Shown here one piece after another: positions 1 to 5,619 of a DNA stretch of 6,404 nucleotides; the first letter of the stretch is position 1; the number at the start of each line of letters is the position of its first letter. A model generated the notes under the pieces. That model ran no database searches, had not been told where the DNA came from, and saw nothing but the letters and a program-made list of their open reading frames with translations. The DNA lies in contig JBILMQ010000208.1 in assembly GCA_044375455.1 (NCBI GenBank), forward strand, positions 1 through 6,404. The letters run 5' to 3'. This DNA comes from JBEIHX01 sp044375455. GTDB taxonomy: Bacteria; Pseudomonadota; Alphaproteobacteria; Caulobacterales; Aquidulcibacteraceae. The position numbers were made by a program, and so were the translations under genes.

Positions 1-2
1 CT

Positions 3-830
3 GTCGAGGTTGAACGGTTGATCGGCGCCGTTCGCGTGGTCGGGCATGCCGAAGCGGGCGTGCAGGTCAAGATTTCCGGTTCGGCGCAGCCCGCCTATCT
101 GCCGGTGGTGCGCCTCGAGGGCGGGACGGTGAAGATAGACGGCGGCCAGTCGTTGAAGGATGTCTCCTGCCGCAGCGATGCGCGCGGCATGATCGTCAAG
201 CACCGTGGCTGGGTTCAGGCTCATCCGATCTCACGTTTTCCGGTGGTCACCATCTATGCGCCGGACGACGTCGCTTTGCGTATTCGCCGCAGCATGGTCA
301 CGGGATCCACTGGCCGGCTCGGCGAAGCGCATATCGAGATGACCGGCTGCGGCCACCTGGACGTCGCGGGCGTCACCGGCCGGCTTGACCTGGCGAGCGC
401 GGGGTCTGGATCGGCAAAGATTGGTCCTGTGGGAGAAGCCGAAGTCGGCATTGCAGGCTCGGGCGCAATCGAGCTTGCCCGGGTTGGCGGCTCGTTGCGC
501 GGCGGCATTGCGGGGTCTGGAACGTTGACCGCGGGCGCCGTCGGTGGCGCTGAGCTGTCGGTCGCTGGCTCCGGCTCGATCGAGATTGTGCGCGTGGAGG
601 GGCCGGTTGAAGTTTCAGTCGCCGGATCTGGCTCGGTGCAGATCGAAGCTGGCCGTGCGACGTCGTTCCATGCCTCGACTTTCGGGTCAGGCGATCTCGT
701 GTTTGGCGGGATTGCGGTGGATCCGGACGTCGTCACGTTTGGATCGGGCAGCGTGCAGATCGGGGCTGTCGAGGGACGCCTCAACCAGTCCAAGGAGGGC
801 GTTGGTTCTGTGAGGATCGGGGGGCGCTAG
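3..830 (+). CDS. DUF2807 / GIN-domain beta-solenoid protein, 5' end outside the window
   Basis: The frame is open to the left edge (in-frame codons read VEVER before a TTG at 18), so the true start and any signal peptide lie upstream. The TTG at 18 has no Shine-Dalgarno and is not believed to be the start. The visible 275 codons begin with a V-x-V strand-rich lead, then become a repeat of short beta strands broken by G-S-G turns, ending in KEGVGSVRIGGR just before the TAG. This is the pattern of the DUF2807 family (putative autotransporter adhesin head, GIN domain), whose members are usually exported or lipid-anchored envelope proteins of unknown molecular role; the C-terminal K-x-G-x-G-S-V-R ending also fits. 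No catalytic motif is seen. It is separated from the next gene by about 490 bp and is probably its own transcription unit. Family call fairly secure; function unknown. Confidence 0.82.
   Translation, partial: VEVERLIGAVRVVGHAEAGVQVKISGSAQPAYLPVVRLEGGTVKIDGGQSLKDVSCRSDARGMIVKHRGWVQAHPISRFPVVTIYAPDDVALRIRRSMVTGSTGRLGEAHIEMTGCGHLDVAGVTGRLDLASAGSGSAKIGPVGEAEVGIAGSGAIELARVGGSLRGGIAGSGTLTAGAVGGAELSVAGSGSIEIVRVEGPVEVSVAGSGSVQIEAGRATSFHASTFGSGDLVFGGIAVDPDVVTFGSGSVQIGAVEGRLNQSKEGVGSVRIGGR
345..806 (+). repeat. Intragenic solenoid repeat, about nine rungs of 18-20 codons
   Basis: Glycine turns (GCG, then seven GSG, then GVG) begin at nucleotides 345, 402, 456, 513, 567, 624, 684, 741 and 798. Spacings are 19, 18, 19, 18, 19, 20, 19 and 19 codons. 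Between turns the pattern is a short hydrophobic/polar strand (for example SIEIVRV), a Gly-containing bend and a second strand. The DNA copies have diverged, so the repeat is conserved at the protein level and is not a recent duplication. This regularity suggests a beta-helix in which each rung is one repeat. Confidence 0.8.
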
Positions 831-1089
831 AGGCCGCAGGCTCAACCTGGGCGGGGCGGCAGTGCGGAGTGGCTTGCGCGTCGTTTGTCCGCGGGTCTGC
901 CTGCAGCCCTCCCGCCGCCAAAGTGCGCCTGATCGCAGGATGGTATGCGCGAGATCGACAGCGGGGTTTCACCAGCTCCGTTGCAGCGCTCGATCCGCAT
1001 GCCGCGCTCTGCCAGGCCGACGGGCTCACCTACTGTCTGACTGGCGCTGGCGTCCTGACTGTGCGGCCGGGGGGCAGGCGGTCGAACTG

Positions 1090-1119
1090 CTTCGTTTGGG
1101 GCGCCTTCGTTTGGGGCGG
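1090..1119. repeat. 15-bp tandem duplication
   Basis: Two adjacent copies, CTTCGTTTGGGGCGC (1090-1104) and CTTCGTTTGGGGCGG (1105-1119), match at 14 of 15 positions. The length is a multiple of three, so it would not break an open frame, but no gene is supported here. It is most simply explained as a slippage duplication. Confidence 0.85.
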
Positions 1120-1157
1120 CCGCGCCGATGTCTCGGAGGCAGGCAGGGTTGCCCACC

Positions 1158-1182
1158 TAAGCGCGCTTAAGCGCACCGGTGC
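1158..1182. repeat. Two adjacent short perfect palindromes
   Basis: TAAGCGCGCTTA (1158-1169) and GCACCGGTGC (1173-1182) are perfect palindromes separated by 3 bp. They lie about 90 bp upstream of the predicted -35 element of the catabolic operon. They could be protein-binding sites or a chance result of GC-rich sequence; the function is unknown. Confidence 0.4.
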
Positions 1183-1268
1183 AGCGGCGCGGCTGTTGCG
1201 TGTCCGGCTCCACCTGCGGGTGGCAAGCGCGAGACGGGGCGTTCGGTTTCGCGGCGACCGGTTTCGGT

Positions 1269-1297
1269 TTGACCCGCGACGAGGCGCGGCCTATTTG
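1269..1297 (+). promoter_or_regulatory. Candidate sigma-70 type promoter of the catabolic operon
   Basis: TTGACC (1269-1274, five of six matches to the -35 consensus) is followed after exactly 17 bp by TATTTG (1292-1297, three of six matches to the -10 consensus). A start point near 1303-1305 would leave only about 15-17 nt before the GTG at 1320, or about 34 nt before the alternative TTG at 1338. The position directly in front of a six-gene same-strand cluster supports the call. The -10 is weak, and in a GC-rich alphaproteobacterium the consensus may differ. Confidence 0.45.
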
Positions 1298-1308
1298 TCC
1301 GGACAAAT
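1293..1308. promoter_or_regulatory. Perfect 16-bp palindrome, probable operator
   Basis: ATTTGTCCGGACAAAT is self-complementary over all 16 positions. It overlaps the -10 element and expected start point of the predicted promoter, where a bound dimer would block RNA polymerase. Short palindromes with TTGT...ACAA arms are typical of GntR-family operators, and TetR-family repressors also use palindromes of this kind. No regulator gene lies in the window, so the family is an inference. It ends 11 bp before the lyase start codon. Confidence 0.55.
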
Positions 1309-1319
1309 GAAGCCGTCTG

Positions 1320-2159
1320 GTGCGCCCGGGGTCCGCTTTGTCCTACCGCAGCCTGCTCTTTGTGCCCGGCGCTCGTCCGGATCGGTTCGGCAAGGCGTTG
1401 GCGGCCGGCGCCGATGCGGTCTGCATTGATCTGGAAGACGCAGTCCCGCCTGCGGCCAAGCCGGAGGCGCGGGCTGCGACGTTGGCGTTCTTGGCTGGCG
1501 CGCGCGCGGTTGGCGGCCCTGCGCTTGGCGTGCGCTTCAATCGCGCCGCCAGTCTCGATGGGCTGAAGGACATCATCGCTTACGCTGAGAGTGGTGCGGC
1601 GGCGGACTTCGTGATGTTGCCGAAATGCGAAAGTGCGGCAGAGATCGCCATCATTTCTGGCGCCATCGCTCGCCCTGTCAGGTTCTGGCCCATCGTTGAG
1701 AGCGCCGCCGGCCTTGAGGCGGCGCCGGCGATCGCTGCTGCGCCAGGGGTTGCCGGCGTGCTCTTCGGCGGGGCGGATTTCAGCGTCGATATCGGCGCCA
1801 GCATGGAGGCGCACGCGCTGGCCTTCGCGCGTGGCCGCCTGGTGGTCGCCTGTCGTGGCGCCGGCGCTGCGCTTCTCGACGTGCCGCATCTGGATGTGCG
1901 CGATCAGGAAGGCCTCTCCCGTTCGACCGTCATGGTCAAGGCCATGGGCTTTACCGGGCGAGCCTGCATCCATCCTGATCAGGTAATGGCTGTGAACGCA
2001 GTCTTCACGCCCGGCGAAGCTGAGATCGCTGAGGCCCGCCGGGTGATCGCGGCTCTCGAGGAGGCGCGCGGCGCAGCCGCCCTGTTGGACGGCAAACTGA
2101 TCGAACGCCCGGTGATCCTGGCCGCGCGTCAGGTTCTTGAGCGTGCGGGAGTGCTTTGA
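1320..2159 (+). CDS. CitE-like HpcH/HpaI-family acyl-CoA lyase
   Basis: A 279-residue TIM-barrel protein of the HpcH/HpaI aldolase (CitE-like) family. Such enzymes cleave hydroxyacyl-CoA thioesters (citramalyl-, malyl- or methylmalyl-CoA) reversibly to acetyl- or propionyl-CoA plus pyruvate or glyoxylate, with Mg2+, in the cytoplasm. Visible family motifs are RSLLFVPG (10-17), DLED (37-40), VRFNR with the substrate Arg72, MLPK (99-102), PIVES with the probable metal ligand Glu127, GGADFS with the second ligand Asp153, and GFTGRACIHPDQV (210-222). Length is typical of stand-alone lyases. It is not accompanied by citrate lyase alpha or gamma subunit genes, so a citrate lyase role is unlikely. 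The start is uncertain: GTG at 1320 (weak GAAG upstream) or TTG at 1338, which would give MSYRSLLFVPG and has GGGG six bases upstream. First gene of the operon; its TGA overlaps the next ATG by one base. Substrate not assignable; citramalyl-CoA or methylmalyl-CoA are leading candidates. Confidence 0.88.
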   Translation: MRPGSALSYRSLLFVPGARPDRFGKALAAGADAVCIDLEDAVPPAAKPEARAATLAFLAGARAVGGPALGVRFNRAASLDGLKDIIAYAESGAAADFVMLPKCESAAEIAIISGAIARPVRFWPIVESAAGLEAAPAIAAAPGVAGVLFGGADFSVDIGASMEAHALAFARGRLVVACRGAGAALLDVPHLDVRDQEGLSRSTVMVKAMGFTGRACIHPDQVMAVNAVFTPGEAEIAEARRVIAALEEARGAAALLDGKLIERPVILAARQVLERAGVL

Positions 2160-2680
2160 TGGTTCAGAATTGGAAGCAGGTTGGGCCGAACCGGTACCGC
2201 GAAACTTTCGGTCGCTACTTTGAGGACTTTCATGTCGGCGACGTCTACGAGCATCGTCCTGGCAAGACGGTGACTGAGTACGACAATCATCTGTTCACCC
2301 TGCTGACGCTCAACACCCATCCTCTGCATTTTGACGCCGAGTTCGCCAAGGCAAGCGAGTTCAAGCGCAACCTGGTGGTTTCACCCTACACTCTTGCACT
2401 GTGCATCGGCATGAGCGTGACCGACTGTTCGCAGAAGGCGATCGCCAATCTTGGCATGGATGACGTGAAGTTCACCGCTCCAGTCTTCGCTGGCGACACG
2501 ATCTATGCCGAGAGCGAGGTTCTGGCCAAGCGTGAGAGCAAGTCGAGGCCGGGGCAGGGTATTGTCACGATCAGAACGACCGGAAAGAACCAGGACGGCG
2601 TGGCGGTGTGCGTCTTTACCCGCAACATGCTGATCCCTGCCCGCGGCCAGGCCGTGGAAGACAGGGTTGGGACATATTGA
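2159..2680 (+). CDS. MaoC-family (FkbR2-like) hotdog enoyl-CoA hydratase
   Basis: A 173-residue single-hotdog MaoC-like protein, which would add water across the double bond of an enoyl-CoA in the step before the lyase. Features are GRYFEDFHVGD (18-28, typical MaoC lead), PGKTVTEYDN (34-43), the hydratase-2 motif region LTLNTHPLHFD (49-59), and FTAPVFAGDTIYAESEV (105-121), the central hotdog strand pair. His57 sits at the catalytic His of (R)-specific hydratases. The usual Asp of the S-G-D-x-N-P-x-H motif is Asn52 here; I recall this change from the FkbR2-like subfamily, whose chemistry is less certain. ATG at 2159 is preferred over the TTG one codon earlier: it overlaps the lyase TGA (TGATG) and has GGGAG (2147-2151) seven bases upstream. 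Shares a TGATG overlap with the next gene as well. Candidate itaconyl-CoA or mesaconyl-CoA hydratase by context only. Confidence 0.85.
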   Translation: MVQNWKQVGPNRYRETFGRYFEDFHVGDVYEHRPGKTVTEYDNHLFTLLTLNTHPLHFDAEFAKASEFKRNLVVSPYTLALCIGMSVTDCSQKAIANLGMDDVKFTAPVFAGDTIYAESEVLAKRESKSRPGQGIVTIRTTGKNQDGVAVCVFTRNMLIPARGQAVEDRVGTY

Positions 2681-3138
2681 TGGAATTCGTGCTGACTGCG
2701 GTCGCATGGGTAAGGGGCGGTCGCATGAACCCGCACGATGACGGGTGGCGCAACGTGCGTGCCCGGATCGAGTTGGCTCCAGACCTGGCGGACGAGGCAT
2801 TGCATGGTCTTGATGCATTCAGTCATGCCGAGGTGTCGTTCATCTTCCACAGACTGTCGGCTGATGATGTCATCTGCGACGCACGCCATCCGCGCGATCG
2901 TCGCGACTGGCCGAGGGTTGGCGTCTTTGCGCAGCGTGCGCGCAACCGGCCAAACCGGCTCGGCGTGTCAATATGCAGAATACTCTCGGTTGATGGGCGC
3001 GGTTTCGAGGTTGAAGGTCTTGATGCGATCGACGGCTCGCCGGTCGTCGACATCAAGCCGGTTATCAGCGGATTCTTGCCGCGAAGTCCTGTGCGTGAGC
3101 CCGACTGGGCCCGGGAGATCATGAAAGATTACTGGTAG
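2680..3138 (+). CDS. Short stand-alone TsaA/TrmO-like (UPF0066) protein
   Basis: A 152-residue protein matching the TsaA-like beta-barrel fold of TrmO (YaeB), a SAM-dependent methyltransferase that N6-methylates threonylcarbamoyladenosine at tRNA position 37. Diagnostic segments are FSHAEVSFIFHR (47-58), GVFAQRARNRPNRLGVS (81-97) and GLDAIDGSPVVDIKP (113-127), the R-x-P-N-x-x-G and D-G-S/T-P-V-x-D-I-K-P signatures. The N-terminal part is divergent: the P-R-Q type motif expected near residues 20-30 is replaced by HDDGWRNVRARIEL. The C-terminal TrmO extension is missing, against about 235 residues for E. coli YaeB. ATG at 2680 overlaps the hydratase TGA by one base (TGATG), with a GGGA seven bases upstream; a second ATG at 2725 is possible. 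Embedded between metabolic genes and cotranscribed by position. Fold assignment is confident; tRNA modification is not, and action on another substrate is possible. Confidence 0.8.
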   Translation: MEFVLTAVAWVRGGRMNPHDDGWRNVRARIELAPDLADEALHGLDAFSHAEVSFIFHRLSADDVICDARHPRDRRDWPRVGVFAQRARNRPNRLGVSICRILSVDGRGFEVEGLDAIDGSPVVDIKPVISGFLPRSPVREPDWAREIMKDYW

Positions 3139-3140
3139 GC

Positions 3141-3145
3141 GGAGG
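3141..3145 (+). promoter_or_regulatory. Strong Shine-Dalgarno for the acyl-CoA dehydrogenase
   Basis: GGAGG lies five bases upstream of the ATG at 3151. It is the best ribosome binding site in the window and decides for ATG 3151 over the in-frame ATG at 3175. Confidence 0.85.
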
Positions 3146-3150
3146 AAAAC

Positions 3151-4350
3151 ATGGCTGACGGACAAGCGGGCATCATGAGCGAGAGCGAAGAACGCCAGAT
3201 CCTCGAGGCCATTGAGAAGTGGCTGAAGACCAAGGTCCAGCCCGTCGCCATGAAGCTCGAGCATGACGATGAGTGGCCGGCGGATCTGGTTGACGATATG
3301 GCTGAGCTTGGGCTTTTCGGGGCGTTGATCGACCCTGAGTATGGCGGGCTCGGGCTGAGCGCGCGCACCTATTCGCGCATCGTCACGACAATTGCTGAAG
3401 AATGGATGAGCCTCACCGGCATTTTCAATTCCCATCTGATGATGGCGCTGGTGGTGCAGAAGTTTGGCACCGATCTGCAGAAGCGCTTCTGGCTGCCGAA
3501 ATTCGCGAGCGCAGAGCTGCGCGGGGGCATCGGCTTGACCGAGCCTGACGCCGGTACGGATCTGCAGGCGATCCGCACCCTGGCCCGGCGAACCGCGGAT
3601 GGACGGTATATGGTCAACGGCGTCAAGACGTGGATCTCCAACGCGATTGAGGGGCATGTCCTGGCGACGCTGGTTAAGACGGATCCGCATGCGCAACCGC
3701 GCCATAAGGGCATGAGCATGCTGATCACACCCAAGATTGATCCCCAGACCCGCGCGCCGCTGCCTGGCGTGCGCAACGGCAAGAAACTTGAGAAGCTTGG
3801 CTACAAGGGGATCGACAGCGGGGAGTACGTCTTTGAGGATTATTCGTGCGATGCAGAACTCTGTCTGGTCGGCGGGGTTGAGGGCCAGGGATTCGTGATG
3901 GCGACGGGTGGGCTGGAGATTGGGCGCATCAACGTGGCTGCGCGCGGCGTTGGCATTGCGCGGCGCGCGCTGAAGGAAAGTGTTCGCTATGCGCAGATCC
4001 GCAAGACGATGGGCAAGCCAATTGCTGAGCATCAGGCGATCCAGCTGAAGCTTGGCGAGATGGCGGCGCGCACGCGCGCGGCTGAATTGCTGGTGGCTGA
4101 CGCCGCCGCGGCGTTCGACCGCGGCGAGCGGGTCGACATGGAGGCCGGCATGGCGAAGTTCTTCGCCTCGGAGACCGGCGTGTTTTGCGCGGAGGAGGCA
4201 ATGCGCATTCACGGCGGGTACTCGTATTCGAAGGAATACCCGATCGAGCGGTTGTACCGCGATGCGATCCTGATGTGCATCGGCGAGGGCACCAACGAAA
4301 TGCAGCGCATCATCATCGCTAGACAGCTTGTGGCGCGAAACCCTGTCTAG
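3151..4350 (+). CDS. Acyl-CoA dehydrogenase family flavoprotein
   Basis: A full-length 399-residue FAD-dependent acyl-CoA dehydrogenase, which forms the alpha,beta double bond of an acyl-CoA and passes electrons to electron-transfer flavoprotein. Seen in order: an N-terminal helical domain with ELGLFGALIDPEYGGLGL (about 52-69), the beta-domain FAD signature GLTEPDAGTDLQA with Glu131, WISNA (about 163-167), and a C-terminal helical domain with QAIQLKLGEMAARTRAAELL and the IHGGYSYSKEYPIERLYRD segment. The closing IGEGTNEMQR places Glu379 at the catalytic base position of the short/medium-chain group (EGT motif). All key elements are intact. The gene begins 12 nt after the TsaA-like gene and is followed by a hairpin-rich 135-nt spacer. 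The neighbours suggest a dicarboxyl-CoA or branched acyl-CoA substrate, for example methylsuccinyl-CoA or glutaryl-CoA-like. The latter is inference; dedicated methylsuccinyl-CoA dehydrogenases are longer. Confidence 0.92.
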   Translation: MADGQAGIMSESEERQILEAIEKWLKTKVQPVAMKLEHDDEWPADLVDDMAELGLFGALIDPEYGGLGLSARTYSRIVTTIAEEWMSLTGIFNSHLMMALVVQKFGTDLQKRFWLPKFASAELRGGIGLTEPDAGTDLQAIRTLARRTADGRYMVNGVKTWISNAIEGHVLATLVKTDPHAQPRHKGMSMLITPKIDPQTRAPLPGVRNGKKLEKLGYKGIDSGEYVFEDYSCDAELCLVGGVEGQGFVMATGGLEIGRINVAARGVGIARRALKESVRYAQIRKTMGKPIAEHQAIQLKLGEMAARTRAAELLVADAAAAFDRGERVDMEAGMAKFFASETGVFCAEEAMRIHGGYSYSKEYPIERLYRDAILMCIGEGTNEMQRIIIARQLVARNPV

Positions 4351-4424
4351 ACTGGGCTTCCCGTCCCGGCCTCGGCCCCGGCCGAGGGAGCCCGGCCCTG
4401 GCATGGATGCCCCACGGCCAGGGC
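4319..4424 (+). repeat. Three consecutive inverted repeats (hairpins) at the dehydrogenase/CoA-transferase junction
   Basis: Hairpin 1 is CTAGACAG (4319-4326) with CTGTCTAG (4343-4350), 8 bp perfect, its right arm containing the dehydrogenase stop codon. Hairpin 2 is CCTCGGCC (4370-4377) with GGCCGAGG (4380-4387), extended by an outer GGGCT(T)CCC (4354-4362) to GGGAGCCC (4386-4393) arm that partly competes with the inner one. Hairpin 3 is GCCCTGGC (4395-4402) with GCCAGGGC (4417-4424). None has a T-run, so this is not a standard intrinsic terminator. The likely effect is on mRNA processing or stability, or partial attenuation between the first four and last two genes. It lies in the only long gap of the operon. 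Confidence 0.65.
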
Positions 4425-4476
4425 GGGGTTCAGTCGCCCGCGCCCTGCTCGCCGAGCGCTGGACGCGCCCTATGTC

Positions 4477-4480
4477 GAGG
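4477..4480 (+). promoter_or_regulatory. Shine-Dalgarno of the CoA-transferase
   Basis: GAGG lies five bases before the ATG at 4486. It supports that start, which also begins the family's usual LSGLRIL N-terminus. Confidence 0.65.
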
Positions 4481-4485
4481 TCATC

Positions 4486-5619
4486 ATGACACAGCTTCTC
4501 TCCGGACTGCGCATTCTGGCCATCGAGCAGTATGGCGCTGGTCCCTATGGCACCATGCTGCTTGCCGAGATGGGCGCCGATGTAATCAAGATTGAGGCGC
4601 CCTCGATGGGCGGTGATGTCAGCCGGGCCACCGGACCGTACTTTCTTGGCCGTGACGACAGCATGTTTTTCCAGACGTTTTCGCGCGCCAAGTCGTCGGC
4701 TGCGGTGGAACTCAAAGACCCTGCCGGGCGGGCCGTCTTTGAGGAGATGGTGCGCGATGCGGATGCAGTTGTAAACAACCTCCGCGGCGATCAGCCGGCC
4801 AAGCTGCGGCTGCGCCATCAAGACCTGATGTCACTAAATCCCGCGGTTGTGTGTGCGCACCTGTCGGCCTACGGACGTGACACTTCGCGTGAGGCGTGGC
4901 CGGGGTATGATTATCTGATGCAGGCCGAGGCAGGTTTCATGGCGCTGACCGGCGAACCGGATGCGCCGCCGACGCGGTTCGGTCTGTCGATGGTCGACTT
5001 CATGACGGGGACGATGTTTGCGCTGGCCATTGTGTCTGCTGTTCTTAAGGCGCGCGATACACATGTCGGCTGCGATGTCGACGTGAGTTTGTTTGATGTC
5101 GCCTTGCACCAGTTGTCCTATCCTGCCGTATGGGCGCTCAACGGGGGGCACGAGGTCGGGCGCCTGGCGCGTGGTGCGCATCCTTCGATCGCGCCCTCGC
5201 AGCTTGTGCGCACCCGCGACGGGTGGGCGATGCTGATGTGCCAGACGCAGAAATTCTGGGAAGTTCTTTGCGCCCGCGCTGGACGCCCGGATCTGGCGGG
5301 CGATCCACGTTTTGTCGATATTCCAGCCCGCCGGGCAAATCTCGCAGCCTTAAGTGAGGCGCTTGACGCTATGTTTGCGGCGCACACGACGCGGGAGTGG
5401 TTGGAGCTCATTGGCGGGTTTGTTCCATTTGCGCCGGTGAACGGCCTGCGCGAGGCGCTGGACAACCCCTTTGTCGCCGAGGTTGCTATGCGCGACGTGG
5501 TGGACCATCCCGATGCGCCTGCTGGCCGACTGAACATGCTTGCTTCGCCGATCAAGGTGAATGGCGTGCGCGCTGCGGGGCGGCGCGCGCCCAAGCTCGG
5601 CGAGCGGTTGAAGCCTTGA
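4486..5619 (+). CDS. Class III (CaiB/BaiF, formyl-CoA transferase type) CoA-transferase
   Basis: A 377-residue family III CoA-transferase, which moves CoA from a donor thioester such as succinyl-CoA to a carboxylic acid through aspartyl intermediates, acting as an intertwined dimer in the cytoplasm. Family features are LSGLRILAIEQYGAGPYGTM (5-24), LAEMGADVIKIEAP (26-39), FSRAKSSAAVELKDPAGR (about 65-82), VNNLRGDQPAKLRL (about 96-109), CAHLSAYGRD and GYDYLMQAEAGFMALTGEP. The catalytic Asp is Asp171 in GLSMVDFMTG. The C-terminal half carries VDVSLFDVALHQLSYP and PFAPVNGLREALDNPF. Length is at the short end of the family (formyl-CoA transferase is about 428 residues). As the activation enzyme next to lyase, hydratase and dehydrogenase genes, it probably charges the pathway's starting acid, for example itaconate, mesaconate or methylsuccinate. 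An intramolecular CoA transfer, as in mesaconyl-CoA C1-C4 transferase, is an alternative. Its TGA overlaps the next ATG by one base. Confidence 0.9.
   Translation: MTQLLSGLRILAIEQYGAGPYGTMLLAEMGADVIKIEAPSMGGDVSRATGPYFLGRDDSMFFQTFSRAKSSAAVELKDPAGRAVFEEMVRDADAVVNNLRGDQPAKLRLRHQDLMSLNPAVVCAHLSAYGRDTSREAWPGYDYLMQAEAGFMALTGEPDAPPTRFGLSMVDFMTGTMFALAIVSAVLKARDTHVGCDVDVSLFDVALHQLSYPAVWALNGGHEVGRLARGAHPSIAPSQLVRTRDGWAMLMCQTQKFWEVLCARAGRPDLAGDPRFVDIPARRANLAALSEALDAMFAAHTTREWLELIGGFVPFAPVNGLREALDNPFVAEVAMRDVVDHPDAPAGRLNMLASPIKVNGVRAAGRRAPKLGERLKP

Larger units (their letters stand above)
831..1319. other. Intergenic stretch with no convincing gene
   Basis: About 490 bp between the solenoid-protein gene and the acyl-CoA lyase gene. 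Several frames are open on both strands, but their translations are rich in Arg, Ala, Gly and Pro, match no family I recognise and lack good ribosome binding sites. I read them as open frames caused by high GC. Just after the upstream stop there is only a weak, mismatched inverted repeat (833-837 with 856-860, 838-840 with 846-848) and no T-run, so no clear terminator. The octamer TTCGGTTT occurs at 1242-1249 and 1263-1270, exactly 21 bp (about two helical turns) apart, just upstream of the promoter-like elements. The stretch could hide a small RNA or a decayed gene; neither can be shown from the sequence. Confidence 0.6.

Noticed and set aside
254..793. A 179-codon minus-strand frame rich in Pro, Asp and Glu
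   Set aside because: It mirrors the repeated Gly-Ser-Gly codons of the solenoid gene on the other strand; its apparent repeats come from that gene.
842..1156. A 104-codon minus-strand frame in the intergenic stretch
   Set aside because: Low-complexity Ala/Pro/Arg-rich translation with no family resemblance and no promoter or ribosome binding site I could support.
869..1429. A 186-codon plus-strand frame from GTG 869 running into the lyase gene
   Set aside because: It overlaps the first 110 bp of the lyase in another frame, is Arg-rich, has no good ribosome binding site and resembles no family. The FVWGA/FVWGG repeat in it comes from the 15-bp duplication.
1167..1973. A 268-codon minus-strand frame opposite the lyase
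   Set aside because: Antisense to the well-supported CitE-like gene, with a His/Arg-rich translation and no domain.
4354..4424. Hairpins read as an intrinsic terminator ending the first transcript
   Set aside because: No T-run follows any stem and the next gene continues the same pathway, so full termination is not supported; kept as RNA structure of unknown effect.
2968..4821. A 617-codon open frame on the minus strand
   Set aside because: It lies antisense to the TsaA-like, dehydrogenase and CoA-transferase genes, all with clear families and start sites. Its translation is rich in Arg, His, Ala and Gln with no recognisable domain, as expected for an antisense shadow in GC-rich coding DNA.
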